Source of the DNA: Methanoregula sp.
GTDB lineage: Archaea > Halobacteriota > Methanomicrobia > Methanomicrobiales > Methanospirillaceae
Reading direction: 5' to 3'
Assembly: GCF_028712425.1 (NCBI RefSeq)
Contig: NZ_JAQTQD010000010.1
Coordinates: forward strand, 28,472 to 92,471
Length of the DNA: 64,000 nucleotides
Below the pieces are notes generated by a model. That model was given only the letters and a program-made list of their open reading frames with translations, was not told the origin of the DNA and ran no database searches. Made by a program: the position numbers and the translations under genes. This document shows positions 1-8,571 of the stretch, piece after piece; the stretch's first letter is position 1; every line of letters begins with the position of its first letter.

Positions 1-289
1 GTTGGCTGATCCCGGCATCCGGGTTATCGTAGATAAAACAGAAACTGATGGCACCGATAGCGTATACGCGGGCGACGACAGAAAACTCAAACGGCCTGCC
101 GTCCCGCTCCACCCGGATCGGGTGCATCTGGATCATGAGAGGCGGATCCTCGATCATGATAGATTTGGGTTTGACCCGGACAAAACTCGTCCGTGCAGTA
201 AAATAGTTCTGGGCAAGCGCCTTCTCGAGCCAGTCGAGATCGATCTCTTTGCCAATATCATAAATCCGGTAAAACCGGAGCGTTATCAT
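1..289 (-). CDS. Conserved hypothetical protein, N-terminal part (runs off the left edge)
   Basis: An open reading frame starts with ATG at 289, behind a GGAGAG ribosome binding site, and reads through to base 1 without a stop, so about 96 N-terminal residues are visible and the C-terminus lies outside. The start reads MITLRFYRIYDIGKEIDLDW. The visible part mixes charged and hydrophobic residues and has no signal peptide; a short hydrophobic stretch (AIGAISFCFIY) lies near residue 85. I do not recognise the family with confidence. It is transcribed away from the MarR gene. Function unknown. Confidence 0.6.
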   Translation of the reverse strand, partial: MITLRFYRIYDIGKEIDLDWLEKALAQNYFTARTSFVRVKPKSIMIEDPPLMIQMHPIRVERDGRPFEFSVVARVYAIGAISFCFIYDNPDAGISQ

Positions 290-440
290 AGGTCTCTCTC
301 CTGTATGGGATGTTTTTCGTATCTGCAATAATGAACAACCATGGAGATGATAAAGGCTTGCGACAGCCCCCAGACATCCATGCAGCTGCCGTCTACTGTT
401 GGAACACTCTTGCCGGTTTCGGGGAGAATGCCTGCATTTT

Positions 441-475
441 GTTCAATAAGTAAACAGTTCAATAGTAAAACTATT
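441..475. promoter_or_regulatory. Candidate MarR operator upstream of the regulator gene
   Basis: A perfect 6-bp inverted repeat, AATAGT-AAA-ACTATT (461-475), lies 27 bases before the MarR start codon. The octamer GTTCAATA occurs at 441-448 and again at 457-464, overlapping the inverted repeat. MarR-family repressors commonly bind short palindromes in their own promoters, so this is a plausible autoregulatory site. The role is inferred from position and symmetry. Confidence 0.4.
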
Positions 476-501
476 AATCCCGTAATACCTATACCCGCAT
501 C

Positions 502-942
502 ATGGACGAGCGAGTCAGGGAGAAGATATCCGACGACCTCATCGCACTCCTGCCCTTCTACCACAATAAAATATTCAGGCTGCAGCAGGGGGTCAGCGGC
601 ATGCAGGTCGCACAATACCGGACGCTTGGGGTCCTTTTACGGGAAAAATCCCCCCTGTCCATGTCTGAACTCGGAAAACGGCTCTATATCTCAAAACCCT
701 ATATGACAGTGCTTGTCGATCTGCTGATCCGGGATGGGTATGTTGAACGCCTTCGCGACCCAAAAGACCGCCGGATCGTCAACATCTCGATAACCCAGAA
801 GGGTGCACGACACCTCAAACAGGCTGCATCGCACTACCGGGACACCCTCAGGGAACTCCTCGCCACCCTTGATTCTCGGGACCTTGAAGAACTCGCATCC
901 TCGCTTTCCACGATACGGAAGATCATCTCACGGATGGATTGA
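502..942 (+). CDS. MarR family transcriptional regulator
   Basis: A 146-residue protein of typical MarR length. Residues 35-105 form a winged-helix domain: MSELGKRLYISKPYMTVLVD is the helix-turn-helix and the RDPKDRRIVNI stretch is the basic wing that contacts the minor groove. The N- and C-terminal helices would form the dimer interface. MarR proteins usually repress a neighbouring gene until a small ligand binds. The ABC exporter genes start 36 bp downstream on the same strand, so it probably controls that operon and itself. The inverted repeat at 461-475 is the candidate operator. The ligand is unknown. Confidence 0.88.
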   Translation: MDERVREKISDDLIALLPFYHNKIFRLQQGVSGMQVAQYRTLGVLLREKSPLSMSELGKRLYISKPYMTVLVDLLIRDGYVERLRDPKDRRIVNISITQKGARHLKQAASHYRDTLRELLATLDSRDLEELASSLSTIRKIISRMD

Positions 943-978
943 TATGCCAGGGCAGGATCATTTTTCGGGAGCAGCGGC

Positions 979-1992
979 ATGACATCCCATGACTCCGGAC
1001 ACGAAGTGATCCGCATCGACCACCTTATGAAGGTCTTTAAAAACAAACACAAGTCCGTCACTGCAGTGGATGACGTCTCATTCTCCGTTGCACGCGGGGA
1101 GATCTTCGGTCTCCTCGGTCCGAATGGTGCCGGGAAGAGCACCCTGATCCGGATCCTGACCACGCTTCTTGCACCCACCTCCGGGACTGCGGTTCTCGAT
1201 CAGTACGATATCATAAAGCAGCCGGAAAAAGTCCGCAGTATCATCGGCGTATGCCCCCAGAACAGCACGCTCGACATGGAACTGACTGCCTACGACAACC
1301 TCGATTTTTACGGGAAACTTGTCGATGTCCCCGAGGACATTCTCGATAAACGGATCTGGGAACTCCTCGAAATGACCGGTCTTTCCGACCGGGCATACAT
1401 GAGGGCGGGCACGTTCTCAGGAGGGATGCGCAGGAAACTTGAGATTGTCAGGGCATTTATCCACCGGCCGCTCATCCTCTTCCTTGACGAACCCACCATC
1501 GGTCTCGACCCGGAAGCACGCCGTGAGGTCTGGCAGCAGATTGAAGAATTAAACCGGGAAGAGACCACCATCATCCTCACCACCCACTATATGGAAGAGG
1601 CAGAGAAACTCTGCAACCGGATCGCATTCATCGACAGGGGGCGCCTGATTGCCCTCGACACCCTGGAGAACTTAAAAAAGATGGTCCCCGAAGGGGATCT
1701 CATCACAATCGGGCTCGATGCAACGGATGACCGGATCCTGCCGTTGATCCGCGCAAACCCGCATGTCAGTGCCGCAGAGATCAACAACAGCGTCCTTACC
1801 CTCTCTGCAAAGGAGGGGAGCCGGATCCTTCCCGCGCTTGTTACCCTCATTGAACAGTATTCCCTCCCGATGAATTCCATCTCAATCCATTCGCCCTCGC
1901 TTGAGGATATCTTCATCTATCTCACCGGTAGTGCCCTGGGTGCCGACAGCGGGGATACCGGGGGCGTAAAAGGCAGGGGGAGATTCCCATGA
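979..1992 (+). CDS. ABC transporter ATP-binding protein, drug/daunorubicin-resistance (DrrA) type
   Basis: A 337-residue ATPase subunit of an ABC-2 exporter. Visible motifs are Walker A GPNGAGKST near residue 50, an ABC signature in the form FSGGMRRKLEI near 150, Walker B LILFLDEPTIGLD, and the H-loop TTHYMEEAEKL. About 100 residues after the nucleotide-binding domain form the accessory domain usual in DrrA proteins. The stop codon overlaps the start of the permease gene by four bases, so the two are translationally coupled and form one exporter. The MarR gene just upstream suggests substrate-induced expression. The substrate cannot be told from sequence. Confidence 0.9.
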   Translation: MTSHDSGHEVIRIDHLMKVFKNKHKSVTAVDDVSFSVARGEIFGLLGPNGAGKSTLIRILTTLLAPTSGTAVLDQYDIIKQPEKVRSIIGVCPQNSTLDMELTAYDNLDFYGKLVDVPEDILDKRIWELLEMTGLSDRAYMRAGTFSGGMRRKLEIVRAFIHRPLILFLDEPTIGLDPEARREVWQQIEELNREETTIILTTHYMEEAEKLCNRIAFIDRGRLIALDTLENLKKMVPEGDLITIGLDATDDRILPLIRANPHVSAAEINNSVLTLSAKEGSRILPALVTLIEQYSLPMNSISIHSPSLEDIFIYLTGSALGADSGDTGGVKGRGRFP

Positions 1993-3077
1993 TCCGCGGG
2001 GCGCTTGCCATCTTCAACAGGGATTTCAAGAAATTCTTAAGCAATCCCTTTGTCGTCATCATGACCCTCATGATGCCGATCATGTACCTGGTGATCTTTG
2101 GCAACGCAATGGGGGGGACTATCAGCCACATCCCCGTGGCAGTTGTCCAGGAAGGGCCGCCCTACGCCCCGACAACCCTGTTCACCGACATGAGCTACGA
2201 GCTCAACCATATCATCCAGAAAGACGGCCCGAAACTCATCGATGTCCGTACATACAATGACGAGGCTGCCGCAAAAGAGGATCTCACAAAAGGGAGGGTG
2301 TCGGCAGTCGTTGTCGTCCCTTCCGACATCTCCAATGACCATGCTGTCCGCTTGTACGTAGACAGTTCGGACTCAGTCACCCCAGCGCTTGTCGAGTCCG
2401 CAGTCATGAAAGTCCTTGCCAGACTCCATGCAGACAATCCGGTCATGGTCAACAAGATCTACGGGGATATCAAGTATATCCAGTTTTTTGGCGTGGGGGT
2501 CATCATGATGGGGATCTTCACGTCAACGATGTTCGGAGGGGGGATTGCGTTGATCCGTGACCGGGAAGCAGGTATCCACGAGGGGTACCTGGTCACACCG
2601 GTCCAGCGGACGAGCATCATTGCCGGCATCATTTGTAGCGGGACAATCCGGGCATTCATCGCCGGTTTTGCCATCTTCTTCATCGATATCCTCATCACGG
2701 GAATCATGATCCACAGCATCGGGCAGTTCCTTCTGGCAATGCTGGTCATCCTTATCGCCTGTATCGGGGTTACCAGTCTCGTTGTCTCGTTTGCCTCGCG
2801 GTTCTCCGCGCAGCAGGAATATGCTTCCGTTGTAGCATTCCTCAACCTGGTCCTGTTCATGACCTCAGGTGCCTTCTACCCGATCATCGGCATGCCGGAG
2901 TGGCTGCGCTGGATAACCGTGATCAATCCCGAATATTACGGGATTGACGCACTCAGGGGGATCATACTCCGGGGGCAGGGGATCGACGTGATCGGTATCG
3001 ACCTTATCGCACTCCTGCTGTTCTCCGGCGCGATGTTCATCCTCGGGATTGCATCGTACCGTCGTACCCTGGAATGA
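1989..3077 (+). CDS. ABC-2 type transporter permease
   Basis: A 362-residue membrane subunit of the exporter whose ATPase is encoded immediately upstream (ATGA overlap). The architecture is that of ABC-2 permeases: one hydrophobic segment near residues 20-40, an extracytoplasmic domain of about 130 residues, then five hydrophobic segments between roughly 165 and 360. The conserved region LVLFMTSGAFYPIIGMPEWL lies before the last segments. It would form the membrane channel of a homodimeric drug, lipid or polysaccharide exporter. The gene converges with the surface-protein gene at 3088, leaving only 10 bp between them. Confidence 0.88.
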   Translation: MIRGALAIFNRDFKKFLSNPFVVIMTLMMPIMYLVIFGNAMGGTISHIPVAVVQEGPPYAPTTLFTDMSYELNHIIQKDGPKLIDVRTYNDEAAAKEDLTKGRVSAVVVVPSDISNDHAVRLYVDSSDSVTPALVESAVMKVLARLHADNPVMVNKIYGDIKYIQFFGVGVIMMGIFTSTMFGGGIALIRDREAGIHEGYLVTPVQRTSIIAGIICSGTIRAFIAGFAIFFIDILITGIMIHSIGQFLLAMLVILIACIGVTSLVVSFASRFSAQQEYASVVAFLNLVLFMTSGAFYPIIGMPEWLRWITVINPEYYGIDALRGIILRGQGIDVIGIDLIALLLFSGAMFILGIASYRRTLE

Positions 3078-3087
3078 TCAAAAAAGT

Positions 3088-4059
3088 TTATTTTTGGGCC
3101 CGTGAAACGGCAATCGCGGCAATCATCAGCGCAATCCCGGTGGCCCAGACAAGAAGAGATGATTTTTGGACCGGCGTTGTTTCGGATGATGACGGTGCCG
3201 AAAGGTCGGTTGCCAACGTTGCATACAGGTTGACAGTCTCGCCTTTCACGGGATACCGTTCGATACTCCCCGTGTAGGGGAGGTATCCGCTCTTCGTAAC
3301 GGTAAACGTCTTGTAGGGTGTGCCGGTAACATAGACCTGCACAAGGAGACTGCCCTGTTCTATCGTTCCTTTCTCATCTTTATCGAAAAACACCGTGGCA
3401 CCATCGACATTACCATTCACCTTGTAATACCCGATATCCCCGCCGATTGTCGAACCGGGGGACGGAGCTGTGGTCGGGTTGAGGGTGGCGTAGAGGTCAA
3501 AGGTCTCCCCTTTCCCGGGAACCGTGGGGACTGATCCGGTGTAGCTGAAATAGCCATCTTTCTTCACGGTGAATTCGCGGTACGGCGTCGCGGTACTATA
3601 GACCGGAACATAGACAACACCCCGCGTGATCTCCCCCTTGTTCAATCCGTCAAAAAAGACGGTCGCCCCCTCGATATTGCAGTGGACAACATACCAGCCC
3701 ATATCTCCGCCATCCACGGCCTCGGTCGTTTCCGGGAGCGGGCTGATGGCTGTATACACGTGCACAATCTCATCCTGTAACGGCGATTTCACGAGAGAAT
3801 CGGTGAATGTCGCGTACCCGTGCTTCTGGACGCGGATTTTCTGGTAACTCGAGCCTGCAGGCACCTGCACCGTCAGGGCTCCCAGGGTAGTCTCGCCGAC
3901 ATATTTGTCATCGAGATAGACCTTGGCCCACTCAACATTGCAGTGGATGACATACCATCCCTGCCCCCCTTCTTCGGATGCTGTATCGGCCATGGCAGGG
4001 ATAATGCATATTCCTGCAAGAAAAATCAGGGTGAGTATTCCCCTTAATACAATGTTCAT
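3088..4059 (-). CDS. Secreted, membrane-anchored protein with three PEGA-like repeats
   Basis: A 323-residue protein with an N-terminal signal peptide (hydrophobic residues 5-24), three repeats of about 85 residues, a Ser/Thr/Pro-rich linker and a C-terminal transmembrane helix ending in RAQK. Each repeat begins GWYV(I/V)HCN or GYYKVNGN, continues with (A)VFFD or VYLDD, and ends in a KxGYxxYT element, the pattern of PEGA-type beta-sandwich domains found in surface proteins. This predicts a cell-surface protein with its repeats outside. The ATG has a GGGAGATAG ribosome binding site. The ligand is unknown; it resembles many Methanomicrobiales surface proteins in layout. Confidence 0.75.
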   Translation of the reverse strand: MNIVLRGILTLIFLAGICIIPAMADTASEEGGQGWYVIHCNVEWAKVYLDDKYVGETTLGALTVQVPAGSSYQKIRVQKHGYATFTDSLVKSPLQDEIVHVYTAISPLPETTEAVDGGDMGWYVVHCNIEGATVFFDGLNKGEITRGVVYVPVYSTATPYREFTVKKDGYFSYTGSVPTVPGKGETFDLYATLNPTTAPSPGSTIGGDIGYYKVNGNVDGATVFFDKDEKGTIEQGSLLVQVYVTGTPYKTFTVTKSGYLPYTGSIERYPVKGETVNLYATLATDLSAPSSSETTPVQKSSLLVWATGIALMIAAIAVSRAQK

Positions 4060-4141
4060 TTCTATCTCCCTTTGTTACTGACTGCTATGAGGGAATCTTA
4101 TAAAAAACCGTGGGAAAAAGCCGGGCACGCCGGAAAAAGGG

Positions 4142-4924
4142 TTATTTCCGGGAACGCTGCACAACAGCGATCCCAAGAAGGCTGATTGCAGCAATTACTG
4201 TAACTAGCGTTACCGGAGATTTTTTCGTTGTGGTGACAGGCGCTGGCAGAGCAGGAGTGCTCGCCGGAGCAGCAGTTCCGGCTGCAACCAGCTGGAAGGT
4301 ACACTTGGAGTAGATATCATCAACACCTGACTGGTTGAAAGCATCAGAGAGGGCCTGGGCTGCTGCAGAGTCCTGGACACTGCCGGTGCCCGTGAATGTG
4401 AAGACAGGTTTTCCCGTCATGGTGTTCATAACCTGCCCGGAGAACTGGCCGGTTGTTTCCATGAGGATATTCAGAGAACCATCCTTACCCGGACTCTGCA
4501 CAATGACATAATACAGTGCAGCGGGAAGTCCGGTTGTCTGGTATACTGCGGAATACGTGCCGTCACTGGTGACCGGAACGGTGCTGACATTGACATAATT
4601 ACCGGCAAATACCCATATCTGCACGCCGCTGGTGAGGTTCCCTCCGGTTGCCACTCCGCTTATCGTGACAGGTTCCCCGATGGTCGCTTTTGCAGGGGTG
4701 GCTGTGGCAGAAATATACGGAACGGCGGATACCGGGGCTTCATTGCCGGATGCATCCCCGGTTGTTTCGGCACCGGAAACGGGGAGGATCAGGACGGCAA
4801 TCAGCAACACACAACTGACAAGAAAAACCGACGATAATTTTATGAGAATACCTGTTGCGGAGATCGATATAGGGGTTCCGATTTTTCCGGCCGTCCAAGA
4901 ACCGGGAATCATGAGAACGCACAA
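4142..4924 (-). CDS. Secreted surface protein with C-terminal membrane anchor (function unknown)
   Basis: Up to 260 residues. A strong hydrophobic signal segment (SSVFLVSCVLLIAVLILPVSG) ends near residue 50 and is followed by an acidic, glycine- and threonine-rich exported domain. One stretch (TATPAKATIGEPVTISGVAT) looks like the beginning of a bacterial-Ig or cohesin-like beta-sandwich. The C-terminus has a Pro/Ala/Thr linker, one transmembrane helix and a basic tail QRSRK. The start is uncertain: 4924 gives a long 28-residue n-region and a start nearer the signal segment is possible. The same signal/linker/anchor layout occurs at 3088-4059 and 37769-38467. Function unknown. Confidence 0.6.
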   Translation of the reverse strand: MCVLMIPGSWTAGKIGTPISISATGILIKLSSVFLVSCVLLIAVLILPVSGAETTGDASGNEAPVSAVPYISATATPAKATIGEPVTISGVATGGNLTSGVQIWVFAGNYVNVSTVPVTSDGTYSAVYQTTGLPAALYYVIVQSPGKDGSLNILMETTGQFSGQVMNTMTGKPVFTFTGTGSVQDSAAAQALSDAFNQSGVDDIYSKCTFQLVAAGTAAPASTPALPAPVTTTKKSPVTLVTVIAAISLLGIAVVQRSRK

Positions 4925-5054
4925 AAATCGATTCGTGTGTCCCGGGCGCCGAAGCTGATGATGCTCCGGTGGCTATCTATATACGCATCCGGTTTCAATT
5001 ACCCGGTTAACCACCCGGATCAAAAGCCGGGCTCATGGAATACACGGTGATACC

Positions 5055-6131
5055 ATGAAGATGCACAACACCCAGCAGACATCATCAGGCCCGGTCACGG
5101 TCCCGTTAAGCTTCTGTATCCTTTTGCATCCCGACGGCAGGATCGAGAGACTGGTGGACCTTAAGGTCGAAGAATACTTTACCGCAGTCCGGGATGCCAG
5201 CATCGCATGGATCGACTGCAGCATCCATGACGAGGACAAGGAGATCGAGAAGCTGGCCCAGCTGGCCGGCTTCACCAAAGTCCCGGTCCCCAAACTGACC
5301 CACGGGTTCTATTCTGCGTACGAGGACTACGATACGGAACTTGGGATCATGCTGCCGTCGGTCACGGTCAAAGGCGAGAGAATGACCATCCACCCGTTGT
5401 TTATCCTGATCCGCGACAACCTCGTCCTCACCGTCCACTCCGACCAGATCAACCGGCTGCTCCGGTTCTCGCGTTATGCACAACAGTTCTTCAAGCGGGT
5501 GGCTGCTGAGAATACCCCGGACAAGATCACCCTCACACTCGAACGGATCATTGACGAGAACAATGACCGTAACTTCGAGTATTTACGCGAGATCGAGATG
5601 CACGGGGACACGATCAGCAAATCCCTGATCGAGGAGAAGGTAGCCAAGAAGAAGGTTGCCCATGATATTTACCGGATGAAACATGTCTTAATCGACTACC
5701 TGAACGTTCTTTGGGCAACAAAGGACGTGGTGGACTCGCTCCGGTATGGCGATGCCGACCTGATCACAAACGATGAGAAACTCCTGGGGCGGGTTGGTAT
5801 CCTCTCGGATAATATCGACCGCCATATCGAGCTCTCCGAACAGATGTCGAATGTTCTTTCCTCCGGGCTGGAGGTGATGCAGAGCATCTACAACAACCAG
5901 CTCCAGACCATGAACAACCGGTTCGCCCTCGTTACTGCATACCTGACGGTCCTCGGCACCGCAGCCTTGGTCCCGAATACCATCGCAACTATTGCCGGCA
6001 GCGGGGTGATGGAGGGGACCATGGCCGCCCAGTGGTGGTATATCCCCATGCTGGTTGCAACAACGGTGATCGCAACGCTCGTCTCCCTGCTCTGGGTTGT
6101 CCATGTCTGGAAACGGCGGGAAGACGACTGA
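5055..6131 (+). CDS. CorA-like membrane protein (divergent metal-ion transporter family)
   Basis: A 358-residue protein built like CorA: about 270 cytoplasmic residues with long charged helices, then two transmembrane helices at about 290-310 and 325-350 and a basic tail KRREDD. The family's YGMN loop motif between the helices, which selects hydrated magnesium, is not recognisable; the matching stretch reads PNTIATIAGSGVMEG. It may therefore carry another ion, or conduct with altered selectivity. The start has a GGTGATACC ribosome binding site. It appears to be monocistronic. Family membership is fairly sure, the substrate is not. Confidence 0.75.
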   Translation: MKMHNTQQTSSGPVTVPLSFCILLHPDGRIERLVDLKVEEYFTAVRDASIAWIDCSIHDEDKEIEKLAQLAGFTKVPVPKLTHGFYSAYEDYDTELGIMLPSVTVKGERMTIHPLFILIRDNLVLTVHSDQINRLLRFSRYAQQFFKRVAAENTPDKITLTLERIIDENNDRNFEYLREIEMHGDTISKSLIEEKVAKKKVAHDIYRMKHVLIDYLNVLWATKDVVDSLRYGDADLITNDEKLLGRVGILSDNIDRHIELSEQMSNVLSSGLEVMQSIYNNQLQTMNNRFALVTAYLTVLGTAALVPNTIATIAGSGVMEGTMAAQWWYIPMLVATTVIATLVSLLWVVHVWKRREDD

Positions 6132-6151
6132 GATCTGAGCCTTCTGCCTTG

Positions 6152-6643
6152 CTACGGTTTTTTCAGGATTAGCGCAGCCGAGTTCATGCAGTAGCGTTTT
6201 CCGGCAGGTGCCGGCCCGTCATCGAATACGTGACCAAGATGTGCACCGCACCGGGCACAGAGGACTTCGATCCGGACCATGCCTGCCGAACGGTCCGGCC
6301 GGGTTTTTACATTCAGTTCCGATACCGGAGAAAAAAAGCTCGGCCAGCCCGTTCCGGAATCGAACTTGGCTTTCGCATCGAAAAGGTCGGTACCGCAACA
6401 GGCACAGGCATAGATCCCCGGTTCTTTGCAGGCATGGTATTTCCCGGTAAACGCATATTCAGTCCCGTTCTTTCTCGCCACTTCGAACTGTTCGGGAGTG
6501 AGAATCTGCCGCCACTCATTATCAGTCCTGATCACTTCAGGAAGATTCTCGACAACCCCGATCCGGGCATTGAAGATGGGTATCGTACTTTCTTTTTCCC
6601 CAGGAGAATGCATAAACGGTCCTTCAGCTCCTGCTGAAGTCAT
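6152..6643 (-). CDS. msrB: Peptide-methionine (R)-S-oxide reductase MsrB
   Basis: This enzyme reduces methionine-R-sulfoxide in oxidised proteins. The core is complete: CCGTDLF and [13 protein letters not shown] carry the two CxxC zinc motifs, [11 protein letters not shown] is the conserved substrate loop, and [11 protein letters not shown] carries the catalytic cysteine in the RYCxN motif. I place the start at the ATG at 6643. The same frame stays open to a GTG at 6805, and that extension contains a hydrophobic run ending in LLSGC, which resembles a lipoprotein signal, so an exported form is possible. It follows aksF on the same strand but probably serves general oxidative repair. Confidence 0.85.
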   Translation of the reverse strand: MTSAGAEGPFMHSPGEKESTIPIFNARIGVVENLPEVIRTDNEWRQILTPEQFEVARKNGTEYAFTGKYHACKEPGIYACACCGTDLFDAKAKFDSGTGWPSFFSPVSELNVKTRPDRSAGMVRIEVLCARCGAHLGHVFDDGPAPAGKRYCMNSAALILKKP

Positions 6644-6808
6644 GGCGCAACCGGATAATAGAGGTATGGATAGCGGCACCGCAGGTACGCGCTGCCATAT
6701 CAGCCATCGTATCCTGCAACCCGTGATCAGAATAGTCTTGCCGGCGGGTTTGAACAGCTTCCGGATTCCCCCGGAACACGCCGATCCGGAGAAACACCGG
6801 AACACTGG

Positions 6809-7774
6809 TTATTCGCGGCAGATCTCACGGAGGACGGCATCCCCGAACTCCCGTGTGCCGGCACAACCCCCGAGGTCACGGGTACGGATTCCGAGGGTAA
6901 GCACACGGTCAAGGGACACCTCAACACGGGACGCCCCCTCGTGGTCCCCGAGGTAAGAGAGGAGCATCGCGGCGCTCCTTAGCGCAGCAATCGGGTTTGC
7001 AATGTTCCTTCCCGCAATATCCGGTGCACTCCCGTGAACCGGTTCAAAGAGGGCATACCGGTCGCCGATATTCGCACTCGGCGCGAGCCCAAGACCGCCG
7101 ACAAGGTATGAGGCAACATCCGAGAGGATATCGCCAAAGATGTTGGTTGTCACAACCACATCATACGCGGCCGGGTGCTGGAGGAGGTCAAGCGCAAGGG
7201 CATCGATGAACCGGTCATTGAATTCAATGCCCGCCTCTTTTGCCTCGCTGCGGCACACATCCCGGAAGAGGACATCCGATTTGAGGACATTTGCCTTGTG
7301 ACCGATTGTCAGGTGCCCTTTTCGTTCCTTTACGAGCCGGATTGCCGACCGGACAATCCGTTCGCTGCCGGCCCGGGTCACGACCCGGAGCGTTGTTGCA
7401 CGGTCGGAAGAGAACTCTTCGATCCCCGAGTACAGGCCCTCCGTGTTTTCCCTGACGATCATGATATCGAAACCATTGCCCCTGACCGGGCGCAGGTTTG
7501 CGTACAGGTCAAGTGCCTTCCTGATACGCAGGACGACACTCTGGTAGTCTTTCATTGGCGGAGTGGTGACTGCGCCAAACAGGACCGCATCGGCAGTCTT
7601 GAGATCAGCTATCTCCTGATCGGCACAGGGACAGCCGGTCTGCTCCCACTTCCCGTACCCCACCTCTACCATGAAATACTCAAACTCGGGGTGAAGGGCT
7701 TCAAGGACCTTACGGGCAACCGGAATGACCTCGTGCCCGATCCCGTCACCTTCCACTACGGCAATCTTTTTCAT
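6809..7774 (-). CDS. aksF: Isohomocitrate / 3-isopropylmalate dehydrogenase family, probably AksF (coenzyme B synthesis)
   Basis: A 321-residue beta-decarboxylating dehydrogenase. It oxidises and decarboxylates isohomocitrate and its longer homologues with NAD, giving 2-oxoadipate, 2-oxopimelate and 2-oxosuberate in turn. Family signatures include EGDGIGHEV at the N-terminus, LRKALDLYANLRP-type substrate residues, the IVRENTEGLYSGIE segment and the GDILSDVASYLVGGLGLAPS metal/cofactor region. The ATG at 7774 has a GGAGGG ribosome binding site and overlaps the upstream stop (ATGA). LeuB has the same fold, so a role in leucine synthesis cannot be excluded from this gene alone. The homoaconitase-type partner in the operon favours AksF. 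Confidence 0.8.
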   Translation of the reverse strand: MKKIAVVEGDGIGHEVIPVARKVLEALHPEFEYFMVEVGYGKWEQTGCPCADQEIADLKTADAVLFGAVTTPPMKDYQSVVLRIRKALDLYANLRPVRGNGFDIMIVRENTEGLYSGIEEFSSDRATTLRVVTRAGSERIVRSAIRLVKERKGHLTIGHKANVLKSDVLFRDVCRSEAKEAGIEFNDRFIDALALDLLQHPAAYDVVVTTNIFGDILSDVASYLVGGLGLAPSANIGDRYALFEPVHGSAPDIAGRNIANPIAALRSAAMLLSYLGDHEGASRVEVSLDRVLTLGIRTRDLGGCAGTREFGDAVLREICRE

Positions 7775-8571
7775 TGCGCCCTCCACCGTAAAACAAGGTC
7801 ATTGACCGCCCGGGCAACGGTTGAAGGGTTTGCACCCCAGTGGACGACATGCCCGGATTTCCCGTTCCAGGTGCCGGGCCCCTCACGCTCTGACCGGCAG
7901 CAGCGGGCGATGAATGGCTCCTCCTGCACCTGCCCGAGAGGACAGATATTCTCCAGCGTGAAATTGTTCCCGTAACATTCCGTATAGAACTGGGAACCGG
8001 TAAGGCATCCTGCAAGGCGTTCCCCCCCGTGCATGGGATCCGCATCAAGGGTATGATCAAACCCGGCAGCACGGCAGGGGTGGACATCCGCCCGGATCTC
8101 CCGGATATCCCGCACATGGTGGCAGAACTGTAACGAGAGATCGCCAAACAGGCCGGCGGCCTCCAGTTCCCGCAGGCACATCGAGAGGTTTGGTCGCGGC
8201 GGGCTCACATCATAGACATGGACCGTGAGGAGTCCCGACAGATCGGGATCGAGGACGAATGTGATGTGCTCGTCAAGACCGGTAAAGACCGTACACCGGT
8301 GGCCGGAATCGCGGGCAAGCCGGATCAGGTTGGTGCGGTCATGCAACTGCACTTTTTCAGGGTAGCAGAAAACTTCCTTCGCTGGCGCAAGGACCCGGGA
8401 CGAGACGATCCTGCGCATCAGTCCCGTTTCCTCCGGATCAGGAGTTACCTCCAACAGCTCGAAGCCGCTTCCGGTTTCGTGGAGAAGGTACCGGCTCAGA
8501 AAATAGACCCTATCACCGCACGGTTTTGCCGAGGCGTGGCCTACGTACTTGCAGTGTTCCGGGAAGATCAT
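7771..8571 (-). CDS. Conserved hypothetical protein inside the coenzyme B operon
   Basis: A 266-residue soluble protein encoded between aksE and aksF, with ATGA overlaps at both ends, so it is translated with the pathway genes. It has no signal peptide or membrane helix. Eight cysteines are scattered through it (for example QFCHH, VHPCRA, TECYG, ENICPLG, ARCCRSE), without a clean iron-sulfur motif. The C-terminal section ends PSTVARAVNDLVLRWRAQ. I do not recognise a catalytic motif. Its position inside a run of chain-elongation enzymes suggests a role in coenzyme B synthesis or its control. Confidence 0.75.
   Translation of the reverse strand: MIFPEHCKYVGHASAKPCGDRVYFLSRYLLHETGSGFELLEVTPDPEETGLMRRIVSSRVLAPAKEVFCYPEKVQLHDRTNLIRLARDSGHRCTVFTGLDEHITFVLDPDLSGLLTVHVYDVSPPRPNLSMCLRELEAAGLFGDLSLQFCHHVRDIREIRADVHPCRAAGFDHTLDADPMHGGERLAGCLTGSQFYTECYGNNFTLENICPLGQVQEEPFIARCCRSEREGPGTWNGKSGHVVHWGANPSTVARAVNDLVLRWRAQ

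Noticed and set aside
3074..3277. Small plus-strand gene after the ABC permease
   Set aside because: It lies opposite the end of the PEGA-like gene, with no ribosome binding site and no family resemblance.
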